In this document: positions 18,169-28,344 of the stretch, one piece after another
How the letters are laid out: each line of letters opens with the position of its first letter
Position numbering within the stretch: position 1 is the stretch's first letter
Source of the DNA: Prochlorococcus sp. AG-412-P08
GTDB taxonomy: Bacteria; Cyanobacteriota; Cyanobacteriia; PCC-6307; Cyanobiaceae
DNA: 64,000 nt
Assembly (NCBI GenBank): GCA_003214695.1
Contig: QCLI01000004.1
Span: 62,001-126,000 of the forward strand
Direction: 5' to 3'
Notes under the pieces: generated by a model
What the model saw: only the letters and a program-made list of their open reading frames with translations
What the model was told of the DNA's origin: nothing
The model's database searches: none
Program-made: the position numbers and the translations under genes

Positions 18169-21100
18169 TTATTTTATAAGGTTTGTAAGTAATGGTTCAT
18201 AGAGATCCTTTAAGCATTTTCTAAAAACTTCGCTTTCTAGAAAAATGTTCGTCTCAGCATTATTTCCAAAAGAAATTGCCATTTCAGGTTTACTTCTTTC
18301 TCCTTCTTTTCTATAAGATCCTACCCATGTTCTTTTAAATTCTTCATGCCCTAAGTTCTTCTTAGAAAAAATTGCTTTAGCTATTTCCCATCCACTTTCA
18401 GGTGGAATGGGCCAGCACTGAACTCGTCCTTGATCAACTAGTGAATAAATTGTATCTAGGATTGACAGTGAATTTTCTTTCGGGAGCGATTTAAATTCAA
18501 TTGATAGCTCATATTGGTCTTGCTTTGTATAGGAACTGCTTCTTGATATGAGAATTGTGTTTCTTGGCTGATTTCCATATGCACAAGATTGAAGATGCTG
18601 TAGCCAAGTGTTCATAATAGATTTTCTTTTTAATTTCCCAAGTTCGACTACAACTACCTTCTTCTTACTCATTAGTATATCGATTGTTTCGCCTTTAATT
18701 GCTAATTTCCTCACTTCTAATCTTCCTATACATCTCAATTGTGAGCTCAAGCTTTTCCATCTAGCATCTAAAATGCCACACTCTATATCTCCTGCGGCTT
18801 TCAATGGAAGGATACCTTGCCCTTTGAGTTGTTGGTGCCAATCTGTCTTCTCTGGTAGCTCATTAGGGTTTAATAGCAATTTCTTATTGTCTAAAAACTG
18901 TAGGTTTAATAAAGTAAATCTTTGTAGTTCATCTAACTGTAGTGACTCTATATCTTCAAGATGATTGCTACTCTCCTTTATTCTGACTTGCATTTGTTCA
19001 AGCCAAAAAATTTGTGGTTCCTTAAGCCATGATTGGACCATTTCATTTTTAATCCTATGCTCACTTCTTACAAAACTTCCATTCCATTCTAGTGGAATGG
19101 CTAGAGCTAATGATCTTGATGTTAATTGTGAATTTGATAGCAACCATTTTTTTGCACTAAGCTGCCTTCTGTCACAACTAATTGGATGAAGCTTTTCATG
19201 ACTTAAAAAATTCTTGTTGCTTAAGGGGTTTGCAGGAGCATTTTTGACTAAGCCAACTAATTCTTCTTCGACTAATTTAGATTTAAGATATTCGATCCAT
19301 TGATGAATGATCCCTGGTGATTCAAGTGCTTCACCTGTTTTCTCATTCCTACAATTCCAAGCTATTAGTAATTTCTGTCTACAGGACATTAGGGCTTCCA
19401 GTAGGACATACCTGTCTCTATCTGAGCTTTTGGGATCACCTAATAGGCGTTCCTTGTTTATTAAGTTAAAACTAATCCTTTCTTCGTTCCGAGGAAAAAT
19501 CGAATGATCTAATCCCATTAGGATAATTACCCTATAAGGGATTGCTCTCATCGGCTCTAATGCACTGATTGTAATTTTGCCGCTTCTGTGACCAAACCTC
19601 CCACTTTCAAATGCTAGGAAGCCTTTTACTATTTCACTAACGATCGAAATTTCCATTTCTAAATTGCAATTGCCTGCAATCTGTTCCCACTCATCAAGAT
19701 ACTGATTAAGTAATTCAATCTCCCAGGTCCATGATCCTTCGTTAGGGAACAACGTATTGATATTTTTTTTAAGTATATGAATCCAATCTTTACAAGTTCT
19801 TTTTGACCTAAGTTCTTGTAGGAAACAAGATAGTCTAGAAAGTATTTTAGTCCAGTTGTTAATTTCTTGAATAGAGAATGTCTCTGAGAAAGGAGAGATT
19901 CCTTTGGGAGCTATACCCGGCCTGTTAGGGAGAATTATGCCTAGAGCCCATCGTTCGAGACACCAAGAAAGACTATGGGTTTCATCACCATCTCTGTCTT
20001 TAGCATCTAGCCCCCATCTAAACCCTGTGCGTTGTAGAAAGAGTATCATTGTATCGATACCATCTTGGCTGATATCAAATTGCTCTTGAATTAGCAAGCT
20101 TGAGAGAAGACTCTCAAGCTTGCTTGCTGTGAATCTACTAGAAGCTATATCAATTATCTCTAGTATAAATTGAATGACCCCTGGTTTTTGATGTTGACTA
20201 CGGTCAGTTATTTCCCAAGGTAAGGTGACGCTTGTTGCTGTGATGTCATTAAATATTGATGTAATTAATGGTGCATATGTCTCAACCTGAGGAGTCATTA
20301 TTAAGATATCCTTAGGTTCTAGACTATCGTCCTCAGCTAGCCACTGAATGATCTGATCTCGGATAATCTGAACTTGTCTTTTTTGCCCAGGAGCCGAAAG
20401 GAACGTTATAGATGTGTCATCAATTGCTCTTCTTAATTTTTTCTCTGAAGCATTTGTTAAAAGACTTTCTTGTAATTGCTCCAACAAGTTTGGTGATCTC
20501 TCACAATTCTCAGCAATTTTTGCCGGCATAGCAAATAAATCTTTCTCATGCCATTCCCCGAGTTGATATTCACCACTACCCTCAAGTAGTTGTTGGAACT
20601 CTGCTCCCATCCTACCAAGGCTTGCTTCAAGTCGAGGTGCATTTTGGAGCCAATAATCATCAAGATTTTTGATCCATTGATTACCAAGTTCTTCTCTTCT
20701 ATTTTTGCAACGTTTCCAAAGCTCCTGACATGGAGTTAGTAGATAAATCTTTATATCTACAATCGATGATAAAACTTGTAAAAGTTCTATTTGAATAGCT
20801 GGAAGACTACTTATCCCAAACATGCAAAGTTCCTTTGGGAGAGCCTTCTCAGGGGCTATACCCCTTTTAAGCCTATTCTTTATTTTTTTTATTTGTAGAG
20901 GTAATGGTTCTTGTTTTATTTTATCTTTTAACAGATTTAGTAAAACTGGTTGCCAACGTATTTGAGGTGGAAGCTCCTTGATTGACTCGGCAGTTTTATC
21001 ATTTGACTCCCACCAGCCACAGATTAATTCAGGCCTATATAACATGTACTCATAAAATACAGCAGCTATGCTGTTTGCTAGTTCCCATTTTCTTTTTGTA

Positions 21101-21474
21101 AGATCTTTTGGAGCTGATATCTCTTTATTTATCCAATTTAGAAGATAAATTGATTCTCCTTTTTCAAGTAATTGAGGCAATAGGTCGATAATGCTCCACC
21201 TTAATCTATTTGTTTGCCATGGATCCTCTAATGTGGGTTCTTCCTCCAGAGACAACTGTATAAACTTTCTTAGATGAGTCGTGGGGAAAGGAAACTCAAC
21301 CTGTGCACATATTCCATTTACAGCAGCAATTTGTTCTGAAAGCCATCGACATGTTGGCCATGTGTTTACCATGACCTCGACTGTTTCGAATGGGGGTGGT
21401 GGGTTTAGGCGAAGCTGTTCCGAAAGTAGTTCGGCTAACCATTCGGCCCTGTTGCTTCTGTAGACAATTAACAA
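18169..21474 (-). CDS. recC: Exodeoxyribonuclease V gamma subunit RecC
   Basis: The Chi-recognition and scaffold subunit of RecBCD. The N-terminal VYRSNRAEWLAELL resembles the family start, and ILIMTPQVETYAPLI, LPWEITDRS and ISALEPMRAIPYRVIILMGLDHSIFPR are family landmarks in order. Degenerate helicase and nuclease-like domains follow, as is usual for RecC. At 1101 residues it is close to E. coli RecC (1122). It is the first gene of the minus-strand rec cluster, with recB and recD downstream, so all three subunits are encoded here. Confidence 0.95.
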   Translation of the reverse strand: MLIVYRSNRAEWLAELLSEQLRLNPPPPFETVEVMVNTWPTCRWLSEQIAAVNGICAQVEFPFPTTHLRKFIQLSLEEEPTLEDPWQTNRLRWSIIDLLPQLLEKGESIYLLNWINKEISAPKDLTKRKWELANSIAAVFYEYMLYRPELICGWWESNDKTAESIKELPPQIRWQPVLLNLLKDKIKQEPLPLQIKKIKNRLKRGIAPEKALPKELCMFGISSLPAIQIELLQVLSSIVDIKIYLLTPCQELWKRCKNRREELGNQWIKNLDDYWLQNAPRLEASLGRMGAEFQQLLEGSGEYQLGEWHEKDLFAMPAKIAENCERSPNLLEQLQESLLTNASEKKLRRAIDDTSITFLSAPGQKRQVQIIRDQIIQWLAEDDSLEPKDILIMTPQVETYAPLITSIFNDITATSVTLPWEITDRSQHQKPGVIQFILEIIDIASSRFTASKLESLLSSLLIQEQFDISQDGIDTMILFLQRTGFRWGLDAKDRDGDETHSLSWCLERWALGIILPNRPGIAPKGISPFSETFSIQEINNWTKILSRLSCFLQELRSKRTCKDWIHILKKNINTLFPNEGSWTWEIELLNQYLDEWEQIAGNCNLEMEISIVSEIVKGFLAFESGRFGHRSGKITISALEPMRAIPYRVIILMGLDHSIFPRNEERISFNLINKERLLGDPKSSDRDRYVLLEALMSCRQKLLIAWNCRNEKTGEALESPGIIHQWIEYLKSKLVEEELVGLVKNAPANPLSNKNFLSHEKLHPISCDRRQLSAKKWLLSNSQLTSRSLALAIPLEWNGSFVRSEHRIKNEMVQSWLKEPQIFWLEQMQVRIKESSNHLEDIESLQLDELQRFTLLNLQFLDNKKLLLNPNELPEKTDWHQQLKGQGILPLKAAGDIECGILDARWKSLSSQLRCIGRLEVRKLAIKGETIDILMSKKKVVVVELGKLKRKSIMNTWLQHLQSCAYGNQPRNTILISRSSSYTKQDQYELSIEFKSLPKENSLSILDTIYSLVDQGRVQCWPIPPESGWEIAKAIFSKKNLGHEEFKRTWVGSYRKEGERSKPEMAISFGNNAETNIFLESEVFRKCLKDLYEPLLTNLIK

Positions 21475-21505
21475 GACTTTTAGCTTTTAAAGAATGATAT
21501 TGCTA

Positions 21506-22243
21506 TTAACCAAAGAATGGTTCTTGCCGCGGGTTTCTTATTATCTCCTTCATTTCTTTAACTGCTTCTTGGAGTCCTATTGCTAAAGCTCTCGATATGA
21601 TTGTATGGCCAATGTTGAGTTCTTCGATTCCTTGTATAGAAGCAATCGGTTCTACATTTTGATAAGTAAGCCCATGACCAGCATTGACACGTAGTCCAAG
21701 ATTCCTTGCTTTAATTACACTTTCTTTGATTTTTGAGAATTCAAGAGCTTGATTTTTCCATGAAGACAAAGCATACGTTCCGGTGTGTAGCTCTACCCAA
21801 CGAACTGAAATATCAGAGGAAGCTTCCAATTGTGAAAATATTGGATCTACAAAAAGGCTTATTGGAATTCCCGCAGATTGGATTTTATTAACAAAGACTT
21901 TCAATTTTTCTTTATTTGCGACTATGTCTAACCCACCTTCTGTTGTTATTTCTTCCCTTTTCTCTGGCACAAGTGTAATCATGTCAGGCTTTATTCTAAG
22001 GGCAAGGCCGAGCATTTCTTGGGTTGCTGCCATCTCTAAGTTTAGACGTGTTTTAATGGTCTCCCTTAGAATTAGCAGGTCTCGCTCTTGTATGTGCCTT
22101 CTATCTTCTCGGAGGTGAATAGTGATGCCATCTGCTCCTCCTAGTTCGGCCAGGAAAGCCATTTGTACTGGATCTGGCTCATTAGTCATACGAGCTTGAC
22201 GCACACCTGCGACATGGTCGATATTTACTCCAAGGCTTGTCAT
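21506..22243 (-). CDS. pdxJ: Pyridoxine 5'-phosphate synthase
   Basis: Condenses 1-deoxyxylulose-5-phosphate with 3-amino-2-oxopropyl phosphate to form pyridoxine 5'-phosphate in the DXP-dependent vitamin B6 pathway. The start is [15 protein letters not shown], followed by [34 protein letters not shown] and [11 protein letters not shown], all family landmarks of the TIM barrel. The frame extends to an ATG at 22285, but ATG at 22243 ([13 protein letters not shown]) matches the family N-terminus and gives 245 residues. It lies upstream of recC with 31 bases between. Confidence 0.95.
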   Translation of the reverse strand: MTSLGVNIDHVAGVRQARMTNEPDPVQMAFLAELGGADGITIHLREDRRHIQERDLLILRETIKTRLNLEMAATQEMLGLALRIKPDMITLVPEKREEITTEGGLDIVANKEKLKVFVNKIQSAGIPISLFVDPIFSQLEASSDISVRWVELHTGTYALSSWKNQALEFSKIKESVIKARNLGLRVNAGHGLTYQNVEPIASIQGIEELNIGHTIISRALAIGLQEAVKEMKEIIRNPRQEPFFG

Positions 22244-22398
22244 TCTTAAGTACTTATTTCTATTGATCTTATTCTTATAGATCATTTTTTGTATTCAAAT
22301 GGTATTGGCCGCTGCCTTAACTGCCCAATACATTCTGATAAAAGATTCTTTTCACCGTTAAGTTATTAATAAAGTTTCTGAATTCTTGATTCCCCTTT

Positions 22399-23079
22399 GT
22401 GTTAATTGAACGAGAAAAAAATTTTTGTAAGGGAATTAATCCCTTGTGGGGCAAACTTTCAATGATTGCTACACAGGATATTGTTTTGAAAACTTATTTT
22501 AGGAATAGGATTGTACTAGGACAAGAAAACCTTCCTTGTAAAGGAGCTGTTGTTCTTGCCCCAACTCATAGGTCTCGTTGGGATGCTCTCATGTTGACTA
22601 TGGCAGCAGGGAGAAGAATAACAAAAAGGGACTGTCGGTTTATGGTTACGGTATCTGAAATGCAGGGTTTACAGGGCTGGTTCCTGACTCGATTAGGTTG
22701 TTATCCAATAGATAAAAAGAAACCTTCTCTAATATCATTGAGGTATTCGATTGACTTATTGATTTCAGGACAGCAATTGGTTCTTTTCCCTGAAGGTAGA
22801 ATTAATAGAAGAAGTAAACCAATAAATCTTGAGAAAGGTCTGATTAGACTTTCTCAGTTGGCTTATAGGAATGGTGTTGATGTTAAGGTTGTTCCTGTAG
22901 GAATTGCATATAGTGAAATTCGCCCAAAGCTTTTTGGTTCAGCTTCTATATGTTTTGAGAAACCAATTGAAATCTCTAAAACTGGACGTAAAGCAGCGGA
23001 ACAATTTGACTTAGATCTAATAAATAAAATGCGTTCAGCAGAAGAAGCCGCACAAAAAGCTATTGGACGAATTTCCTAA
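22399..23079 (+). CDS. plsC: 1-acyl-sn-glycerol-3-phosphate acyltransferase-like protein
   Basis: A PlsC-family acyltransferase that would acylate lysophosphatidate to phosphatidate in membrane lipid synthesis. The catalytic H-x4-D motif is in APTHRSRWDAL and the glycerol-phosphate-binding motif is FPEGRINRRS; VKVVPVGIAY is the third block. At 226 residues it fits the soluble or monotopic members. The GTG start at 22399 has no clear ribosome-binding site; a downstream ATG (MIATQDIV at 22459) would also keep all motifs. Divergent from pdxJ. Confidence 0.87.
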   Translation: MLIEREKNFCKGINPLWGKLSMIATQDIVLKTYFRNRIVLGQENLPCKGAVVLAPTHRSRWDALMLTMAAGRRITKRDCRFMVTVSEMQGLQGWFLTRLGCYPIDKKKPSLISLRYSIDLLISGQQLVLFPEGRINRRSKPINLEKGLIRLSQLAYRNGVDVKVVPVGIAYSEIRPKLFGSASICFEKPIEISKTGRKAAEQFDLDLINKMRSAEEAAQKAIGRIS

Positions 23080-23112
23080 TCCATATAAAGTCAATGTAAA
23101 TAACTTTTATCG

Positions 23113-23634
23113 ATGAGCTGGCGCATTCCTTTTACAGTTTTAGCTCTTAGCACTGGGCTAGCTCTGTCGTCTTTCCCAGTAGTTGCTCAACCTTCTACTT
23201 CCGAGGAGTACAGAGTCTTAGCGAAGGCAGATATTGGTCTAAGTCTTTATACCGTAGAGAAATTTTTAAAAGATGGAGATGAGCTTTTTTTGAAAGGAAA
23301 CTATTCTCAGGCTCGAAAGAAATATGACAAAGCAAGGGATATGTCAAAACTTCTATTGGGATTCTATGGGGATTTAAGTAATTCTTTTAAAGGCGTTGAT
23401 GCTCTAATTCCTCGTGAGATGGACTCAAATAGCAGAAAAGTTATTGCTTTAATTTCAAAGGCAAATCTTAAGCTTGCTACCCTGTTTAGGAAGAATAATC
23501 AATCAGCATTAGCTGTTCCTTTGCTTGTTGAGGTTGTGAGGATATCTGGCCCTGCTAACAAAGAAGGTAATCAAGCGTATATGGAACTCGTTGAATTAGG
23601 TTTTGTTAACACCCCTTTTCGTGGTGGTAGGTAA
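23113..23634 (+). CDS. Exported TPR-like protein, function unknown
   Basis: A 173-residue protein with a clear signal peptide (MSWRIPFTVLALSTGLALSS, then VVAQ as the cleavage region). The mature part is helical and has a TPR-like unit GDELFLKGNYSQARKKYDKARDMSK at about 55-80, with a second helical hairpin near 120-145. It probably acts in the periplasm or lumen as a protein-interaction module. Conserved-looking but I cannot name it. It lies 33 bases after the plsC-like gene on the same strand. Confidence 0.75.
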   Translation: MSWRIPFTVLALSTGLALSSFPVVAQPSTSEEYRVLAKADIGLSLYTVEKFLKDGDELFLKGNYSQARKKYDKARDMSKLLLGFYGDLSNSFKGVDALIPREMDSNSRKVIALISKANLKLATLFRKNNQSALAVPLLVEVVRISGPANKEGNQAYMELVELGFVNTPFRGGR

Positions 23635-23693
23635 AGACTTTAAATTAAAAATGAACTAGATAAATTGATTTCTTAATTTCAATTAAATAGTTG

Positions 23694-23942
23694 ATGTTAA
23701 ATTCCCTTCCTATGGTTGATTTTGAAGTATTAATCTTATCTATAAAAAAAGTCCTCCCAGATGCTCAGGTTAAAGTTGAGGATTTGAATGGAGGAGGAGA
23801 TCATTTGCATGTTGATGTTGTTTCATCAGCATTCGCAGGACTCTCTAGAGTTCAACAACATCAAATGATTTATAAAGCTCTTCATCAAGAGCTTGCCAGT
23901 GAAGCTATTCACGCATTGGCCTTGAAAACTTCTACCCCTTAA
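23694..23942 (+). CDS. bolA: BolA family protein
   Basis: A small BolA-domain protein (82 residues) that partners with monothiol glutaredoxins to bind or sense 2Fe-2S clusters. The motif [31 protein letters not shown] has the conserved histidine region and the helix-turn-helix-like segment. TTG at 23691, ATG at 23694 and ATG at 23712 (MVDFEVL) are all possible starts; the third gives the commonest family N-terminus. It is followed 12 bases later by grxD, the expected partner. Confidence 0.92.
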   Translation: MLNSLPMVDFEVLILSIKKVLPDAQVKVEDLNGGGDHLHVDVVSSAFAGLSRVQQHQMIYKALHQELASEAIHALALKTSTP

Positions 23943-23954
23943 TATTCTTTAAGT

Positions 23955-24278
23955 ATGGATTCTGAAACACGATCAAGAATTGATGAATTAATCAACTCTC
24001 ATTCAATAATGGTCTTTATGAAAGGCACTAAACTGATGCCCCAATGCGGCTTCTCAAATAATGTTGTTCAGATATTGAATGCTCTTGGCATGAATTTTGA
24101 CACCTTTGATGTCTTGTCCGATATGGAAGTCAGGCAGGCAATCAAAGAGTATTCAAATTGGCCTACTATCCCGCAGGTTTATTTAAAGGGTGAGTTCTTA
24201 GGAGGATCAGACATATTAGTTGAAATGTACAATTCTGGTGAATTGCGTGAAAAGCTTGAAATTGCCTTGGCTTCCTAG
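23955..24278 (+). CDS. grxD: Monothiol glutaredoxin (Grx4/GrxD type)
   Basis: A CGFS-type glutaredoxin that carries 2Fe-2S clusters bridging two monomers, or one monomer and BolA, with glutathione. The active site is QCGFSNNVVQIL, with KGTKLMPQ before it and WPTIPQVYLKGEFLGGSDI after it for glutathione binding. At 107 residues it is the usual single-domain length. It forms a tight pair with bolA. Its 3' end is only 3 bases from the end of the convergent DUF6761-like gene. Confidence 0.95.
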   Translation: MDSETRSRIDELINSHSIMVFMKGTKLMPQCGFSNNVVQILNALGMNFDTFDVLSDMEVRQAIKEYSNWPTIPQVYLKGEFLGGSDILVEMYNSGELREKLEIALAS

Positions 24279-24281
24279 GAC

Positions 24282-24557
24282 TTATTCCCTCTGCTTTTGG
24301 AAATACAGATTATTGATATCCCCATCAGGACCAATGAAACTGGAGGGATCAAGAATCCATCGCTCTACCAGTTTTTCAAGTGTATCTAAGTCTTTTGGAG
24401 GAAGAGTTCTGCCCTTTCTTAGAGCGTGCAAGTATCCATCAGCATAAATCTTTAATTCTGTTGGTGTATGAAAACTGTTAATAAGTTCCTGACATGCATC
24501 GCAAATTGACTGAAAATGTCTTATAGATGTTGGGTCCTGAAATGATTGGGATGTCAT
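24282..24557 (-). CDS. Small conserved cyanobacterial protein (DUF6761-like)
   Basis: A 91-residue soluble protein without signal peptide or membrane span. It contains FQSICDACQELINSFHTPTELKIYADGYLHALRKGRTLPP and a short helical region ending in a conserved-looking WILDPSSFIGPDGD. I recall this pattern from a cyanobacteria-specific family of unknown function, but cannot confirm the number from sequence alone. Convergent with grxD and divergent from the response regulator. Confidence 0.7.
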   Translation of the reverse strand: MTSQSFQDPTSIRHFQSICDACQELINSFHTPTELKIYADGYLHALRKGRTLPPKDLDTLEKLVERWILDPSSFIGPDGDINNLYFQKQRE

Positions 24558-24630
24558 TTTGCGATAATCCTTAGGTATTTCTAACAGTTGGACACTTGAT
24601 TAGTTATCTTAAAACAACTTGATTTTGCCT

Positions 24631-25392
24631 GTGACATTAACTCCAGATCTACTTTCTGAAGAACAAAGTGCGCAGCCTTCGCTAGCTGGTGGGTCTCTGC
24701 ATCCGACTGCTCAGAGTCCTTCAAAAATACTTGTTGTTGAACCTCATCCAACGTTGAGAACTGTTCTTGTTCAAAGATTAAGACAAGATGGTCACCTCGC
24801 TGCTGCTGTTGGATCTGTAATAGAAGCTATTGATCTGTGTCGCGACCAATCACCAGATCTCTTGGTAAGTGCTGAGCTTCTAGATCAAAGCTCTGCTTTG
24901 AATTTGGGCCAGCAACTTGGATGTCCTGTTATGGTTCTTACTGCTAGAGCTGGAGTTGAAACTATAGTTGGGTTACTTGATGATGGGGCAGATGACGTTT
25001 TGCGCAAACCTTTTGGGTTGGAAGAGTTAGCTGCGCGTTGTAGGACTCTTCTTAAAAGAGGTCGAATAGGGCTCCAAGAGCGAGTCACTGTTGGTCCGCT
25101 AGAGGTCCATCTGCTTCTTCGTCAGGTTACTTTGAGAGAGAAACCAGTTGAACTAAGTCCAAGAGAATTTGCGTTGTTATGTGCATTGCTTATGCCTCCT
25201 GGGATGGTAAGAAGTAGGCACGAACTTTTAAGAATGGCCTGGCCCCCTTTTAGTGGTGGGCCAAGATCAGTTGACACCCAAGTCTTAACACTTAGAAGGA
25301 AGCTTGAACAAGCTGGTTTAGGAGATGGAGGTGGAGTTACAACTGTTAGACAGCAGGGGTATAGATTTAGCCTTGATAGTCTTCCCTCTTAG
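24631..25392 (+). CDS. OmpR-type response regulator with degenerate receiver
   Basis: A two-domain regulator: receiver (about 30-140) and a winged-helix DNA-binding domain (about 150-250) containing LSPREFALLCALL, SRHELLRMAWPP and VDTQVLTLRRKLEQ...VTTVRQQGYRF. The receiver keeps the threonine in VMVLTAR and the lysine in LRKPFG. However, the usual acidic pair reads VEPHP, and the phosphoacceptor position in PDLLVSAELL is alanine (codon at 24871-24873). It therefore cannot be phosphorylated in the usual way. No ATG lies near the start: TTG 24619, TTG 24625 or GTG 24631 are the candidates, and I chose the GTG. The target genes are unknown. Confidence 0.88.
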   Translation: MTLTPDLLSEEQSAQPSLAGGSLHPTAQSPSKILVVEPHPTLRTVLVQRLRQDGHLAAAVGSVIEAIDLCRDQSPDLLVSAELLDQSSALNLGQQLGCPVMVLTARAGVETIVGLLDDGADDVLRKPFGLEELAARCRTLLKRGRIGLQERVTVGPLEVHLLLRQVTLREKPVELSPREFALLCALLMPPGMVRSRHELLRMAWPPFSGGPRSVDTQVLTLRRKLEQAGLGDGGGVTTVRQQGYRFSLDSLPS

Positions 25393-25423
25393 AGTCAGAA
25401 AGTTAGAACAATTCAATGATCCT

Positions 25424-28033
25424 CTAAATAAATTTAACTATTAATTCTTCGTTGTGTATCTCTATCTTTATTCTGTTCTTTTCCTGGAAATCATTCTTTA
25501 AAATCAATTTGGCTAAGGGAGTTTCAATTTCTTGTTGAATAATACGTTTAATTGGCCTTGCTCCATAAGCAGGATCGTAACCTTTTTTACTTATCCATGC
25601 ATTAACTTTATCTCCTATCTCAAGAGAAAACTTATTTTTTTCAAGTCTATTAGATATCCTTTTCATTTGGATTTCTGCAATTTTAGTCATTTCTTTTTCA
25701 CCTAGGCTTTTGAAAATTATTTTACCGTCCAATCTATTAAGAAATTCAGGCTTAAAATATCTTCCTAGTTCAGCAATTACTATCCTTTCAATGTTGTCTA
25801 AATCCTTATAACTTTTATCTGAATTATACATTTCTAGTATTGATTCGCTGCCAACATTACTAGTAAGAATGATTATTGCATTTTTGAAATTAATAGTTTT
25901 CCCTTGCCCATCAGTAACTCTTCCTTCATCCAGTATTTGTAGCAGTATATTTAATACATCACCATGAGCCTTCTCGACTTCATCAAAAAGGATTACTGAA
26001 TAAGGTTGTTTCCTGACTGCTTCTGATAATTGCCCACCACTCTCATAACCAACATATCCTGGGGGTGCCCCTATTAGCCTACTAACAGAATGTTTTTCCA
26101 TATATTCAGACATATCTATTCTGATAATTGCTTTTTTACTATCAAATAGCTCACTTGCTAATGATTTGCATAATTCTGTCTTTCCTACACCTGTAGGTCC
26201 GAGAAACAAAAAGCTTGCAATTGGTTTATCAGGGTCTCCCATATCAGTTCTTGAACGTTGGATCGCGTCAGATACTGCTTTAACAGCATTTTCTTGGCCA
26301 ATTACTTTTAGATTCAAATTTGATTCAAGTTCCAAAAGTTTTTCTATTTCTGACTTGGCAAGTCTAGCTGTTGGTATAGAGGTCCATTTAGAAATTACTT
26401 CAGCAATATCATTCTCAGTAACTTCTTCTCTTAGTAATGATTTTTGATGGTTATTTTTCTTCTTTCCGTGGATTAGTTCTTCTTTTTCTGAAAGTCTACT
26501 TTGCAGTAATGATAAAGTTCCATATTCTAATTCTGCTGCTGTGTTTAGATCGTAATTTCTTTTAGCTTGTTCTATTTGTATCTGAACCTTTTCTATATCT
26601 TCTTTTATTTCAGAGAGCATATTTATAGATTGTTGCTCACCTTTCCATTGATTTGTGAGAACCTCTTGCTTTTTATCCAGTTGCTCTAATTCCTGTTTTA
26701 TCTTATTAATTTTTTCTTTACTAGACATATCATCTTCTCTTTTGAGAGAAAGTTGTTCCATTTGTAATTTAATGATTTTCCTATCTATCTCATCAAGTTC
26801 TTGCGGTTTCGATGTGATTTCCATTTTTAATTTGGAAGCTGATTCATCTATTAGGTCAATTGCTTTGTCAGGAAGAAACCGTTCTGCTATATATCGGTGA
26901 CTAAGAATAGCTGCAGAAATTAAAGCACTGTCAGATATTCTCACCCCGTGATGGACTTCATATCTTTCCTTAAGACCTCTAAGAATTGAGATGGTATCTT
27001 CCACTGAAGGCTCGTTTATGAGAACTTGTTGAAACCTTCTTTCTAGAGCTGGGTCTTTTTCTATATGTTGTCGATGTTCAGAAATTGTTGTTGCCCCAAT
27101 GCATCTTAGTTCTCCTCTAGCAAGCATAGGTTTTAATAGATTACTTGCATCCATAGCTCCTCCAGTTGCACCTGCGCCGACAACTGTATGGATTTCATCG
27201 ATAAATAGAACAATTTGCCCTTGAGAGGATGTCACTTCTTTTAAGACTGCCTTTAGCCGTTCTTCAAATTCACCGCGATACTTAGCGCCGGCTATTAGGG
27301 CCCCCATATCAAGGGAGATAAGTTGTCGATTCTGAAGGGCGGATGGAACATCGTTATTTATTATTCTTTGAGCAAGGGCTTCTACTATTGCTGTTTTGCC
27401 TACTCCAGGCTCCCCAATTAGGACAGGGTTGTTCTTGGTCCTCCTGCTAAGTATTTGTATAGTTCTTCGAATTTCATCATCTCTTCCTATTACTGGGTCT
27501 AGTTTTCCTTCTTTAGCTTCATTGGTTAAATCTCTTCCATACCTTTCAAGAGATTCATATTTCCCTTCAGGATTTTGATCTGTCACTTTTTGTCCCCCTC
27601 TAATTTTATTGATAATTTGAGATAGAACTTCATTATCAATTTTTTCATGCAAAAGTATTCTTTTGATGGCCGCACCTTCTTCTGATAAGGAAAGAAGTAA
27701 GTGTTCCACTGAAATGAAATTGTCTTTAAGAGACTTTTTTATTTGATCTGACCTGTTTATTGTAGCTTCTACTTCTCTGCTAATAAATAACTCAGTTGGC
27801 TTTTCTTTCAATCTTGGTTTTGATTTTAATAACTCGTCAATGCCATCTCTTATTTTTTTGATTGACCCGTTACTCTTTATTATGATTGTTTCTACTAGCT
27901 CGCTCTTGTAGACTAAAGAACTAAAGATATGCTCATTGTCTATATATTGATGGCAATATTTCTTAGCAGTTTCTTGTGCATAGATGATTGACGACCAGGC
28001 TTCTTCTGTAAAGTTTTCTTGTTTGAGTTGCAT
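25424..28033 (-). CDS. clpB2: ClpB-type disaggregase, second paralogue type
   Basis: An AAA+ chaperone of 869 residues. It has an N-terminal Clp_N domain (about 1-145), a first ATPase ([21 protein letters not shown]), a coiled-coil middle domain (about 400-520) and a second ATPase ([18 protein letters not shown]), ending with [13 protein letters not shown]. Both pore loops (KYRGEFEER and GAPPGYVGY) retain tyrosine. Known ClpB works with DnaK to resolve aggregates. Cyanobacteria usually carry two, and the divergent sequence with a Lys/Ile-rich N-terminus suggests the ClpB2 form, which is an inference. It is preceded by the largest gap in the window. Confidence 0.92.
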   Translation of the reverse strand: MQLKQENFTEEAWSSIIYAQETAKKYCHQYIDNEHIFSSLVYKSELVETIIIKSNGSIKKIRDGIDELLKSKPRLKEKPTELFISREVEATINRSDQIKKSLKDNFISVEHLLLSLSEEGAAIKRILLHEKIDNEVLSQIINKIRGGQKVTDQNPEGKYESLERYGRDLTNEAKEGKLDPVIGRDDEIRRTIQILSRRTKNNPVLIGEPGVGKTAIVEALAQRIINNDVPSALQNRQLISLDMGALIAGAKYRGEFEERLKAVLKEVTSSQGQIVLFIDEIHTVVGAGATGGAMDASNLLKPMLARGELRCIGATTISEHRQHIEKDPALERRFQQVLINEPSVEDTISILRGLKERYEVHHGVRISDSALISAAILSHRYIAERFLPDKAIDLIDESASKLKMEITSKPQELDEIDRKIIKLQMEQLSLKREDDMSSKEKINKIKQELEQLDKKQEVLTNQWKGEQQSINMLSEIKEDIEKVQIQIEQAKRNYDLNTAAELEYGTLSLLQSRLSEKEELIHGKKKNNHQKSLLREEVTENDIAEVISKWTSIPTARLAKSEIEKLLELESNLNLKVIGQENAVKAVSDAIQRSRTDMGDPDKPIASFLFLGPTGVGKTELCKSLASELFDSKKAIIRIDMSEYMEKHSVSRLIGAPPGYVGYESGGQLSEAVRKQPYSVILFDEVEKAHGDVLNILLQILDEGRVTDGQGKTINFKNAIIILTSNVGSESILEMYNSDKSYKDLDNIERIVIAELGRYFKPEFLNRLDGKIIFKSLGEKEMTKIAEIQMKRISNRLEKNKFSLEIGDKVNAWISKKGYDPAYGARPIKRIIQQEIETPLAKLILKNDFQEKNRIKIEIHNEELIVKFI

Positions 28034-28094
28034 AATAATATTTTTTTCTTAATTATTAGATTATGCAGGATTGCTTTAATTCTGATTAGTGTGG

Positions 28095-28118
28095 TTACCG
28101 CCTTGCTTTTTTCGGTAA
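28095..28118 (-). promoter_or_regulatory. Inverted repeat upstream of clpB2, possible operator
   Basis: TTACCG (28095-28100) and CGGTAA (28113-28118) form a six-base dyad with a 12-base spacer, 62 bases upstream of the clpB2 ATG. It is not the CIRCE element of HrcA. It could bind a regulator, or be coincidence in AT-rich DNA; the half-sites contain the few GC pairs in the area. Confidence 0.3.
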
Positions 28119-28311
28119 GCCCTATTTTGTTCGGTTATTTCTATAATCTGAACTATAATTAAGCCAAATTAAATTAACTGAAGATAATTGAAGCAGATTC
28201 AAAGTCTAATTATTAGTGGCCTTACTAATATTATTAAACAGAGTTATGGCTATTAAATCAATTTAACATTTATGATTGAGATATCTTTTATAATCTCAAA
28301 TAGATAAAATA

Positions 28312-28344
28312 ATCTCCCATGTTAGAAGACCTAACATGGGAGAT
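28312..28344 (-). terminator. Strong hairpin downstream of petE
   Basis: ATCTCCCATGTTAG (28312-28325) pairs perfectly with CTAACATGGGAGAT (28331-28344) across a 5-base loop. It begins 56 bases past the petE stop on the minus strand, and the transcript would continue UAUUUUAUC, a moderately U-rich tail. It probably terminates or stabilises the abundant plastocyanin mRNA. Confidence 0.7.
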
